64,000 bases of DNA from an uncultured Latescibacterota bacterium. Its GTDB lineage: Bacteria; Latescibacterota; UBA2968. Shown in pieces: positions 53,283 to 60,961 of this stretch (position 1 is its first letter; each line of letters starts with the position of its first letter). Position numbers and translations under genes: made by a program. The notes under the pieces were generated by a model. It did no database searches. It was not told the DNA's origin and worked only from the letters and a program-made list of their open reading frames with translations. The DNA is taken from the NCBI GenBank assembly GCA_958295785.1, contig OY282377.1:3130385-3194384 (forward strand). The letters run 5' to 3'.

Positions 53283-53332
53283 GGGGTACAACTGGCCGTT
53301 GAACGGCCTCGAGAGGCAGCCCGTTGTACCCC
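53283..53332. repeat. inverted repeat after the ECF sigma gene
   Basis: GGGGTACAAC (53283-53292) and GTTGTACCCC (53323-53332) are perfect inverted repeats. The right arm starts a block related to those at 5511, 46466 and 60383. Confidence 0.6.
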
Positions 53333-53347
53333 ATTGCTCAAGCTATT

Positions 53348-53458
53348 TCATCGACGAATCGTGGATTCGCGGTCTTTGCCACGGCCTTGCTCGCCATTGC
53401 CATCCAAGCCCTCAAAGCCGCCCGCCGCAATCCGGTCAACGCATTGCGATACGAGTGA
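53348..53458 (+). pseudogene. C-terminal remnant of a MacB/FtsX-type ABC permease
   Basis: One open frame reads FAVFATALLAIAIQALKAAR and then RNPVNALRYE-stop. The ending xxPVxALRYE is the standard C-terminus of this permease family. Nothing of the rest remains, so this is a relic, left where a repeat now begins. It occupies the gap 53269-53580, in which no intact gene is seen. Confidence 0.7.
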
Positions 53459-53580
53459 GCGCGAGAATTTTCCCTGTTGACAGAACGAGAGAAACCGCGA
53501 TATTAGCGGTCAACAATCAGCGCCACCGCTTGGAGCCGGATGGTGGGCCGGACTGACAACAGACAACGGACAACGGCCTC

Positions 53581-54327
53581 ATGATCCCCAACAACCTCAC
53601 AAACCGAACCGCTATCGTCACCGGTGCCGCGCAGGGCATTGGCAAAGCCATTGCCTCACGCCTTGCCAATGCGGGCGCGCGCGTGGCAATCGCGGACCTC
53701 AATTTGGACATGGCCCGAGAAACGGCTCGGCAAATCCGCGCAGACGCATTCGCCCTGTTGCTCGACGTCGCCAATGCCGAGAGCGCGCAAAACGCGGTCG
53801 ATGCCTGTCTCAACGCATGGGGGCGCATCGACATTCTCATCAACAACGCGGGCATTATCGGGCGCGGCTTGCCGGTCAAAGACCTTACAGAAAGGGACTG
53901 GGATCAGGTGCTCGACATCAACCTCAAGGGCACGTTTCTCTGTTCGCGTGCGGTACTCCCGCCGATGCTCGCGCAAAAAAAAGGCGCCATCGTCTCGGTC
54001 GCCTCCATAGCTGGCAAAGAAGGCAACCCGAGCATGACGCACTATGCGGTCTCGAAAGCGGGCGTAATTTGCTTTACCAAGTCCCTGGCCAAAGAGCATA
54101 TCCACGACAACATCCGCGTCAACTGCGTCTCGCCCGCCCTAATCGAAACCCCCCTGCTGGCAAATGTCAAGGCGGAGCAACTCGAATACATGACCTCCAA
54201 AATCCCCCTCGGCCGCTTGGGCCAACCCGAAGAAGTCGCCGAGGTTGTTCACTTCCTCGCCTCAGACGATGCCTCGTTTGTCACGGGCCAGTGCTACGAC
54301 ATCAGCGGCGGCAGGGCGACGTATTGA
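53581..54327 (+). CDS. short-chain dehydrogenase/reductase (FabG-like)
   Basis: A 248-residue classical SDR. TGAAQGIG (NAD(P) binding), DILINNAG, VSVAS (catalytic Ser), YAVSK (Tyr/Lys) and the C-terminal GRLGQPEEVAEVVHFLASDDASFVTGQ are all present. ADLN at the end of beta-2 favours NAD(H), with Asp as ribose ligand. Substrate cannot be told; many sugar or polyol dehydrogenases look the same. No obvious ribosome-binding site is seen. Confidence 0.92.
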   Translation: MIPNNLTNRTAIVTGAAQGIGKAIASRLANAGARVAIADLNLDMARETARQIRADAFALLLDVANAESAQNAVDACLNAWGRIDILINNAGIIGRGLPVKDLTERDWDQVLDINLKGTFLCSRAVLPPMLAQKKGAIVSVASIAGKEGNPSMTHYAVSKAGVICFTKSLAKEHIHDNIRVNCVSPALIETPLLANVKAEQLEYMTSKIPLGRLGQPEEVAEVVHFLASDDASFVTGQCYDISGGRATY

Positions 54328-54468
54328 AAAGCAACCACCGATGAACGGGCAGGTCTCTGCGTGATGTAATACCCAAGTCACTGGATTACTTACGTTGTGC
54401 TTGTGCGTGCTGACTTTCGTCAAAATGACGATGGGACGGACGGACCGCTAACCCCTGACCGCTTTCCA

Positions 54469-54633
54469 TCATCCCAACGGTCGCGCGCTGAATACGTCTC
54501 GCAAATACAGGATCACCCATCCGAGAACCGTCACGACAAGAGCCACGCCCACGGCGATCAGACACAGCAGCCAGCCCGGTGGTCGAGCGTCTGAATTGTG
54601 ATAGGGATTTCGTCGAGGATCGTCCCAGCGCAT
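54469..54633 (-). CDS. small single-TM protein with LRDVF motif
   Basis: 54 residues from ATG 54633: MRWDDPRRNPYHNSDARPPG, then a TM helix (WLLCLIAVGVALVVTVLGWVIL) and YLRDVFSARPLG at the end. The nearest GGAGG is too far upstream for this ATG, so the true start may be a non-ATG codon 8 codons before it. It resembles the 52457 protein in size, TM position and the LRD(I/V)F motif. No family recognised. Confidence 0.35.
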   Translation of the reverse strand: MRWDDPRRNPYHNSDARPPGWLLCLIAVGVALVVTVLGWVILYLRDVFSARPLG

Positions 54634-54756
54634 GGCCGTGTTCCAAATTTGATTCCTCCCTCCTCTTCCACCTCTTCTCGTAGGGAGGCCGTGATGCTCC
54701 CCTTTCTGGCTGGCGGGAAGGGGAGGAAATAAAAAATTAAAACAACTTTTAATATA

Positions 54757-54797
54757 CCTCAAAGCCTTGGGTTTTGAGGATTTTTTATTTTTTTCAT
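54757..54797 (+). terminator. rho-independent terminator before the GntR operon
   Basis: CCTCAAA (54757-54763) / TTTGAGG (54773-54779), 9-base loop, followed by ATTTTTTATTTTTTTT. It would end transcripts coming from the SDR side. Confidence 0.75.
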
Positions 54798-54804
54798 TTA
54801 GGGC

Positions 54805-54833
54805 TTGACATTGGAATTGTCTTAGTGTATTAT
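54805..54833 (+). promoter_or_regulatory. sigma-70 promoter of the GntR/ABC operon
   Basis: TTGACA (54805-54810), 17-bp spacer, TATTAT (54828-54833). One of the best housekeeping-type promoters in the window; 46 bases before the ATG at 54880. Confidence 0.75.
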
Positions 54834-54850
54834 TTAAGTAGAACACTAAG
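54821..54850 (+). promoter_or_regulatory. operator-like palindrome over the -10 box
   Basis: CTTAGTGT (54821-54828) and ACACTAAG (54843-54850) are perfect inverted repeats flanking the -10 region. The position and the adjacent GntR gene suggest autorepression. Confidence 0.7.
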
Positions 54851-54879
54851 ATACTATGACAAATGGGGTATGATTCACA

Positions 54880-55251
54880 ATGGCTACCTTTGAGTTCGAT
54901 CCGAACCAGCCGATTTATTTGCAAATTATCGCCGAGATCAAAAAGCGTTTCGTGCGCGGGGTCTATGCGCCCGGCGCGAAGTTGCCCTCGGTGCGGGATA
55001 TGGCGCGAGAAATGCGCGTGAATCCCAATACAATGTCGCGTGCTTATGCCGAACTCGACCGAGAGGGATTTATTTTTACGCGGCGTGGTCAAGGGTCGTT
55101 TGTCACCGAGAAACAGAAGACCATCAAGGCCGAGCGGCAAAAGTTGGCACAGAGAGCGGTGGCGCAGTTTGTCGCAGAGGTGGGCGAACTCGCGCTTTCC
55201 AAATCGCAAATTGCAACGCTGTTGCACAAAATTGAGGAGGATTTGACATGA
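54880..55251 (+). CDS. GntR-family repressor, YtrA type
   Basis: A 123-residue regulator. Winged helix: PIYLQIIAEIKKRFVRGVYAPGAKLPSVRDMAREMRVNPNTMSRAYAELDREGFIFTRRGQGSFV, followed by only about 45 residues of helical dimerisation tail, as in the YtrA subfamily. YtrA regulators control ABC transporter operons. Its stop overlaps the ATPase start by 4 bases. The palindrome at 54821-54850 is the obvious binding site. Confidence 0.93.
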   Translation: MATFEFDPNQPIYLQIIAEIKKRFVRGVYAPGAKLPSVRDMAREMRVNPNTMSRAYAELDREGFIFTRRGQGSFVTEKQKTIKAERQKLAQRAVAQFVAEVGELALSKSQIATLLHKIEEDLT

Positions 55252-55788
55252 TGATCGATGTTCGCGGTCTGTGGAAGCGATACCCGGGCACATGGGCCTT
55301 GCGGGGGATTTCCTTTCGGGTTGCGCGTGGGCGCGTGCAAGGCGTGTTGGGCGAAAACGGCAGCGGCAAGAGCACCTTGTTTCGCATTTTGACCGGCATG
55401 ACCCGACCGTCGCGGGGAACCGCTGAGGTGATGGGGCAAAAGGTTTGCGCGAAGACCCGGCAGCATGTGGCGTATTTGCCCGAGATCAATCCGTTTTACG
55501 ATTGGATGAAGGAAGGTGATGGAGCAAATCGAATTTTTGGCGACCTTTTATCCCATGTGGGATCTGGATAAGTCGCGCGAGATGCTCGGTTTTATGGGCC
55601 TGGATGGCGACAAAAAAGTGGGCGCGCTTTCGCGGGGGCAAAAGGGACGGCTCAAGGTGGTGTGCGGGTTTTCATGGCCGAGCGATCTGGTCTTGATGGA
55701 CGAGCCGCTGGCCGGCATTGATCCGCCATCGCGCAAACGCATTGTCGAAGCGTTGTTCAACGAGTTTCGCTTTGACGAGCAAACGATT

Positions 55789-56880
55789 TAGGACTTACGC
55801 ATGCTGAGTTAAAAAAGGGTGCAATTCCGTAAAATTTATCACTTTGAGGAGGTATCAATGCGCCACCCGACGCGTTTGGATTACTGTCAGTATCTGCTTA
55901 GCAGTCCCCTCAACTATACGCTGACCCATTTCGCCGACCATAGCGAAGGGTTCAGTCATGATATGATCAACCGCTATCTCGCCGGTGCGCGTATCCCACC
56001 CCGCTTGGTGTGGGAACACGTCAAAGACCACATCGCGTTGACGCCTGAAGGCTATGTGATCTTTGATGACACGGTTTTAGACAAGCGACACGCACGCAAG
56101 ATCGCGTGAGTGCGCCGTCAATATAGCGGCAACGCCCAAGGCGTCATCAACGGCATCGGGGTGGTCACATGTGTCTATGTCAATCCGCAAGAGGATCGGT
56201 TCTGGCTGATTGACTATCGGATTTATGACCCGCAAGGCGATGGCAAAACCAAATGGGATCCTCTCAAGGACATGCTCTCTGCGTGGGTCTATCAGAAGCA
56301 CCTTCCTTTTACCGGGGTCTTGATGGACAGTTGGTATGCGACCAAAACGGTCATGCTACACATAGAGCAGATGCAAAAAACCTATTATTGTCCCCTCAAG
56401 ACGAACCGGCGCGTGGACGATTCGGCAGGCACAATCCCCTACCAGCGCGTAGATAGCTTAACTTGGACTCAAGAGGAGCGCAAACAAGGCAAGTCCATTA
56501 AAATCAGAGGGTTTCCCAAAGACCACAAAGTGAAATTATTCCGGGTGGCGTCTTCTGATAGACGCACGGCGTATGTCGTGACCAACGACCATGCTCAAAA
56601 CGATTCTTCAGTGGTACAACAGGTGTGTCACCAGCGATGGAAAATTGAGCCATTTCACCGCGAAGTCAAACAAGTGACCGGGCTTGAAAAGTGTCAATGT
56701 CGGTTGGCACGCATGGTACGAAATCATATTGGGTGTGCGATGTTAGTTTGGATAAGACTCGCGCAGGTGGCCTATCAAACAGGACAAACCATTTATCAAG
56801 TCAAATACCGGGGGCTGGCTGACTTCTTGAGACAACAACTCAAAGCACCTCATATTCCAATGGTGATTGCGTAAGTCCTA
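55789..56880 (+). mobile_element. IS701-like element, copy 4 (1092 bp)
   Basis: Perfect ends, inserted in the ABC ATPase gene just after the Walker B region. A 5-bp duplication CGATT (55784-55788, 56881-56885) flanks it. Orientation is opposite to copies 1-3. Confidence 0.94.
55858..56874 (+). pseudogene. IS701-like transposase of copy 4 with in-frame TGA
   Basis: Same reading frame as the intact transposase over its whole length except TGA at codon 84 (56107-56109). Catalytic DDTVLDK, LMDSWYA and RWKIEPFHREVK regions are kept. GGAGG precedes the ATG. Shares the stop with copies 2 and 3. Confidence 0.88.
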
Positions 56881-57174
56881 CGATTCTGATTTCGACCCAT
56901 CTCGTTCACGAAGTGGGCGAGTTTGTCGAAGACGTGATGTTCCTCAAAGAAGGCGAGATCGCCCTTTCCGGCAATGCAGACGCCCTGCGCGAGGAACGCG
57001 GGGAATCGTTTTCAGAGATGTTTGAACAGGTGGCGTTTTAACCATTGTCCGAATCGCGGATGAAAGGCGCGAGTAGTGCAAAGTCGGGGTGTGGCTACTG
57101 GATTAAGCCTTCTTGCACAGGCCCCATGCCCGCCCGAATCAACGCATCGACAATCCTTAACACGGGAGTGCGAC

Positions 57175-57915
57175 ATGAAACAGTTTTTTGCATTGTACGT
57201 GAAAGAACTCAAGGCGAATAAGGCCATTTTTTTGTTTTTGCTCGTTTTGATTGTGGGGATGAACGCCTATGGCCTTATCTCATTGGAAAATTTTCGGCTT
57301 CTTAAAATGGAGACAGGTTTTGGAAGAACACTTGAGATTCTCAATGTTCCTTGGTCGGGGCTGGCCGCTTTTATCTTTTTTTTCTCTCTGCCCTTTTTGC
57401 TCGCGCATGCCTTCAATGCCGAGTGGAAATCAGAAACGCATTATCTCCTGTTTGCCCTGCCAGTTTCGCAATACAGCGCGATTCTGGCCAAGGTCGCTGC
57501 GGTGGCGAGTATGGGCTTTGTAGGTGGCGTGATTGTTATTGTCGGTCTGTCTTTGTGGATGGTGCGCAAGGGAATTTTGCCGTTTATGTCATTTGATTTT
57601 GCTTTGGTCACTGGTTTGATACTTGTGACGTATATGGTTTTCATTCTCGGCCTCGTAGTCGGAATGGAAGGGGTAAAGTTTTCTGTGAAGCGGTATCGAG
57701 GATTGACTGCCGTTGCTTTTTTCTCCGTCTCTGTGTTTTTATACGGCTACTTTTACCCGCACGGGGAGAGGGCATTTGAATTTTTCGGGCAAATTTCAAT
57801 ATCTCTTTCCGATGAATTTTCAACCGATTTAGCGCCTTTTGTCTATACCTTTCTGGTGGGCATCATCTTCCTCGTCATTGGGTGTGTGACATACGAAAAA
57901 CGCGCAGAAATTTGA
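57175..57915 (+). CDS. ABC transporter permease of the GntR operon
   Basis: A 246-residue membrane protein with six hydrophobic segments (ABC-2/YtrC-like). Start MKQFFALYVKELKANKAIFLFLL, a typical amphipathic start with K-E-L-K, and GGGAG 7 bases upstream. It lies 133 bases behind the broken ATPase. Without the ATPase it would not transport. Family inferred from topology and context. Confidence 0.75.
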   Translation: MKQFFALYVKELKANKAIFLFLLVLIVGMNAYGLISLENFRLLKMETGFGRTLEILNVPWSGLAAFIFFFSLPFLLAHAFNAEWKSETHYLLFALPVSQYSAILAKVAAVASMGFVGGVIVIVGLSLWMVRKGILPFMSFDFALVTGLILVTYMVFILGLVVGMEGVKFSVKRYRGLTAVAFFSVSVFLYGYFYPHGERAFEFFGQISISLSDEFSTDLAPFVYTFLVGIIFLVIGCVTYEKRAEI

Positions 57916-57948
57916 GGCTTGAAGCGCGAAATATTTGGAGAACGGGTT

Positions 57949-60339
57949 ATGACGACGCGATGGAAATGGCTTTTTGTGATTTTTTTGGCTACGCCAGCAA
58001 CACAGGCAAAAGTGATTCGGGGCAGTGTGACCGACGCGGCAACCGGTGAACCGTTGCCCGCTGCGACAGTGCTGGTTCTCGGCACGTATCACGGCGCGAT
58101 TTCAAATGCCGAAGGCCAGTACGAGGTCGAATTGCGCGCCTTTCCCGCGGCGGTGGAAGTGCGTTATATCGGCTACCGGTCGCAGCGGATCGAGATAACC
58201 GAAGACGCAGCCGATGTACACCATTTCGCCATGGAACTCGTGCCCCTTGAAATGGAAGAGATCGTGGTTACGGCAGAGGATGGGCCGAGTATTATGCGTA
58301 AAGTCATCGCGCAAAAGCAAACGTGGTGGGGCGCGCTCAAGACATTTCGCGTTGCGGCGTATTCGCGGTTTGTGTTTCGCAGGGCATCCGAGATCGCGGC
58401 GATTACCGAAAGCCTGTCCGAGGGGTTTTGGGACCATCGAAAAGGGTGGCGAGAGGTCGTTATAGACAAGCGCGTGACCGAGAACTTGGATTTTGAATTT
58501 GGAGAGCTCGTTTTGCCCGCGGCTCAAGGGGTGAATTTGTATGAAGATGAGACAGAACTCGGCGGTCATCATCTCGTCGGCGTCACGCACCCCGATGCGC
58601 TGGATCACTACGATTTCGTGCTCGCGGGGCAGCGCAAAATGGATGAGCGCATCATTTACGATATTGACGTGCAACCCAAACACCGCCTCAAGACCGCGTT
58701 TCAGGGTCGCGTGGCCGTGCTCGACAGCGCGTATGCCCTCGTGGAGGTGGAACTGACGCCCAATCAGGCGTTTTTGTTTCCGCCGCCCATTCGCGGATGG
58801 ACGAGTACCATGCGCCAGCAGTTTAGCAATTTTGGAGGGGATTTCTATTTGCCCGTGGGCTGGCAGTCAGAGGATAAAATTGGAATCGGGATCATTGGCC
58901 TGCAATTTCCGCCAATAGAGGTGCGACGCATTTCCCGCCTGACCGGGTATGAGGTAAATGTCGCATTGCCCGATTCGCTTTACGAACAGCAGCGGGATGT
59001 AGTGGTGGATTCCGCGCGGGTTGAACAGGACAGTTTATTGGCGAGAACCGCGCTTGCCGTGCCATTGGATGAGATCGAGCAAGAGGCATACACACGCATT
59101 GACAGCACGATGACGCTTTACGAAGCGTACAAGCCCAAGGGATTTTTGGCGCGTTTTATCGAAGATGATGAAAGCAAAAGTGGAAAAAAAAAGAGGGACA
59201 ACAAGAAGAAGGGGCGGCGCAAATGGCCGGTTCGGATCAGTTCCGATCTGTGGTTCAATCGCGCGGATGGGGGGCACCTGAGCTTAAACCTGTCCGCGGG
59301 ATCGAGCAACGCGGCGTTTGCCGGCGGAGGGGCGTATAACACGGGTTTGAAACAATGGGCTTTTGATGGCGAAGCGACGTTGCGCTGGGGGCCGAGCAAG
59401 CGGGGATGGGTCGCGCTCGCGGGATTGCGCGGCACAGATACGCGCTATCGGTCGAGGCTATATGGACGGACGCAGACCAGCGCGCAACAGATTTTGGGTT
59501 TTGAAGATTATTTCGATTATTTCTGGCGCGAAGGAATAAGCGGAAGCGCGGGCTATGGGTTTGGGCATCCACACAGGGCGAAGATGCGGTTGAGCGGCGG
59601 GATAAATATCGAGCGACACAAGTCTGTGAACAAGACCACAGATTGGCATTGGCTTGGGGACCGAGACGCGCAACGCCCCAATCCATCTATTGACCCGGGC
59701 AATTCGCGGTCTGTGGTCTTGCGCGCGGACTTTGAGGGCGAAAGCGCGGGCCCCTCGCGCCTTTTTGGACAGCGAAAAATCGCATTGGAGGTCGAGCACA
59801 GTCGCCCGGGGTTTGGGAGTGATTTTGCCTTTACCCAATTTCGGTTGCTCTTGGATCGGCGGATAGAAACGCTGTTTAAGCGGCGTTTGTTGCCCAATGT
59901 GCTCGACGTGCGCGTGGTTGGCAGCACGTTTACGGGAACCCTGCCCCGGCAACGCTTTGAGATTTTGGATTCGGGCCTGTTGCTGGGCGGGATTTCGACC
60001 TTTGGGGGATTTCGCACGCCTGTGGATCGCCCGTACGAAGGCGAGCAGGTGCTCGGCGTGTTTTGGGAACACCATTTTCGCACGGTGCCCTTTGAGTTGA
60101 TCGGCTGGCGGTGGGCTGCCGAACAGAATATCGGTTTGACAATCCACGGCGGTCACGGGCGCACCTGGTTTGGGGATCGCACCTTGGCGGGCTTGGATTA
60201 CAAACCGCAGTATCTCGACGGGGTTCACCACGAACTGGGCGTGTCGATCAACGGGTTGTTTTATCTGTTGCGCGTGGATTTTACCGTGCGATTGGATGCG
60301 CCGGGCTTTTATGTGAGCGCGGGAATAGCGCGGTTTTGA
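57949..60339 (+). CDS. outer-membrane protein with carboxypeptidase-regulatory domain and DUF5686-like barrel
   Basis: A 796-residue exported protein. Signal peptide about 1-20 (WLFVIFLATPATQA), then a CarboxypepD_reg-like domain (KVIRGSVTDAATGEPLPAATVLV, SNAEGQYEVEL and YIGYRSQRIEI). IVVTAEDGPSIMRKVI and the central domain follow, then a KKKRDNKKKGRRK linker (about 405-430) and a beta-barrel with final aromatic residue F (ISAGIARF-type end). This order is typical of DUF5686 proteins of Bacteroidota-like bacteria. GGAG precedes the ATG at 57949. Ligand unknown. Confidence 0.85.
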   Translation: MTTRWKWLFVIFLATPATQAKVIRGSVTDAATGEPLPAATVLVLGTYHGAISNAEGQYEVELRAFPAAVEVRYIGYRSQRIEITEDAADVHHFAMELVPLEMEEIVVTAEDGPSIMRKVIAQKQTWWGALKTFRVAAYSRFVFRRASEIAAITESLSEGFWDHRKGWREVVIDKRVTENLDFEFGELVLPAAQGVNLYEDETELGGHHLVGVTHPDALDHYDFVLAGQRKMDERIIYDIDVQPKHRLKTAFQGRVAVLDSAYALVEVELTPNQAFLFPPPIRGWTSTMRQQFSNFGGDFYLPVGWQSEDKIGIGIIGLQFPPIEVRRISRLTGYEVNVALPDSLYEQQRDVVVDSARVEQDSLLARTALAVPLDEIEQEAYTRIDSTMTLYEAYKPKGFLARFIEDDESKSGKKKRDNKKKGRRKWPVRISSDLWFNRADGGHLSLNLSAGSSNAAFAGGGAYNTGLKQWAFDGEATLRWGPSKRGWVALAGLRGTDTRYRSRLYGRTQTSAQQILGFEDYFDYFWREGISGSAGYGFGHPHRAKMRLSGGINIERHKSVNKTTDWHWLGDRDAQRPNPSIDPGNSRSVVLRADFEGESAGPSRLFGQRKIALEVEHSRPGFGSDFAFTQFRLLLDRRIETLFKRRLLPNVLDVRVVGSTFTGTLPRQRFEILDSGLLLGGISTFGGFRTPVDRPYEGEQVLGVFWEHHFRTVPFELIGWRWAAEQNIGLTIHGGHGRTWFGDRTLAGLDYKPQYLDGVHHELGVSINGLFYLLRVDFTVRLDAPGFYVSAGIARF

Positions 60340-60634
60340 AAATGAATCTACGAATAGACGAATCAGCAGAACGAGAGTACTACTTGTACCCCATTGTTCA
60401 GGCTGGTTCATCAGTTAATCGAAGCACGTAGCGGTTGAGGAGTAGGGCGAGTTGCTCTTTGATATAAGTGTTCGTTTTCGGACATCACTGTATCAAAATC
60501 GGACACTTTTTTACTAACAAAAAGTGTCCGATTTTTTTAGTGCTGAAAAAGCAAATAATTCTGAAATTTTATCTCTTTGTTTTTCAAAAATTTAATCATA
60601 TTCAAGTGCCTTTTTTTAATTTCTGGACACCTTC
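60340..60634. other. intergenic stretch with repeat and terminator before sigma-54 promoter
   Basis: Contains a copy of the CTTGTACCCCATTG repeat (from 60383) related to 53323, then the 17-bp-stem terminator at 60495 and an AT-rich segment upstream of the -24/-12 promoter. No gene recognised. The AT-rich part could bend or hold activator sites. Confidence 0.5.
60495..60538 (+). terminator. long perfect rho-independent terminator
   Basis: A 17-bp stem (60495-60511 with 60519-60535; core ATCGGACACTTTTT / AAAAAGTGTCCGAT), 7-base loop, then further Ts. Separates the outer-membrane gene from the sigma-54 unit. Confidence 0.9.
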
Positions 60635-60650
60635 TGGCACACATCTTGCG
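60635..60650 (+). promoter_or_regulatory. sigma-54 (-24/-12) promoter C, near consensus
   Basis: TGGCACACATCTTGCG matches TGGCAC-N5-TTGC in every conserved base; GG at 60636-60637 and GC at 60648-60649 give the 12-base step. Predicted transcription start near 60661. Precedes two tiny ORFs and the Sel1-repeat genes. Confidence 0.85.
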
Positions 60651-60660
60651 ATTAGAAAGG

Positions 60661-60711
60661 GCGAGGTGTGAAATTGTGAGATATTCGAGGAGCACAAACG
60701 ACACACCTCGC
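60661..60711 (+). promoter_or_regulatory. inverted repeat at the predicted 5' end of the transcript
   Basis: GCGAGGTGTG (60661-60670) pairs perfectly with CACACCTCGC (60702-60711). The left arm begins at the predicted start site, so the mRNA would open with a 10-bp clamp, a structure that can protect 5' ends or control translation. Confidence 0.55.
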
Positions 60712-60743
60712 AGCGCGTATAAATGCTCGAGAAAGGAGGCATT

Positions 60744-60800
60744 ATGTTTGACTCTGGTCGAAACGATGCTGTTTGTTCACCTTTCAATCGAGGAGGGTAA
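60744..60800 (+). CDS. 18-residue ORF behind sigma-54 promoter C
   Basis: MFDSGRNDAVCSPFNRGG, with AAAGGAGG 6 bases before the ATG. Its last codons (GGAGGG) form the ribosome-binding site of the next small ORF, suggesting coupling. Could be a leader peptide or a small product; no family known. Confidence 0.4.
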   Translation: MFDSGRNDAVCSPFNRGG

Positions 60801-60804
60801 TATC

Positions 60805-60927
60805 ATGACTAAGTTGTCTTCCCGCATTTCTTCGGAATCCGACCTCAAAGCGCACATTGCGTCATATCCTGAACTCTACGAGGATCTGGCGAATGAAGGG
60901 CGAACGGATGTGCGACAACCCGTCTAA
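60805..60927 (+). CDS. 40-residue ORF behind sigma-54 promoter C
   Basis: MTKLSSRISSESDLKAHIAS and 20 more residues ending in VRQPV. Ribosome-binding site GGAGGG lies within the preceding ORF. Hydrophilic, no Cys, no TM. Begins 5 bases after the 18-residue ORF; the Sel1 gene follows 34 bases later. Function unknown. Confidence 0.5.
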   Translation: MTKLSSRISSESDLKAHIASYPELYEDLANEGRTDVRQPV

Positions 60928-60961
60928 CGTTATCCCAATCCAGAAATAAAGGAGCTTTACG

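Larger units (their letters stand above)
55248..57041 (+). pseudogene. ABC transporter ATPase (YtrB-like), frameshifted and split by an IS
   Basis: Three pieces. 55248 to about 55510: Walker A GENGSGKST and AYLPEINPFYDWMK. From about 55515, one base further along (an extra G or A near AAGGAAGG): EQIEFLATFYPMW, signature LSRGQKGRLKVV and Walker B LVLMDEPLAGIDPPS to 55788. After the IS, from 56886: LISTHLVHEVGEFVEDVMFL (H-loop) to the stop at 57041. Excising the IS joins DEQTI-LISTH in frame. The GntR gene and permease on either side fit a YtrAB-type export or stress system. Confidence 0.88.

Noticed and set aside
15550-56880. Genetic code change with UGA as a sense codon
   Set aside because: rpoN, the SDR gene, several transferases and others end at TGA exactly where their families end, so UGA is a normal stop in this organism.
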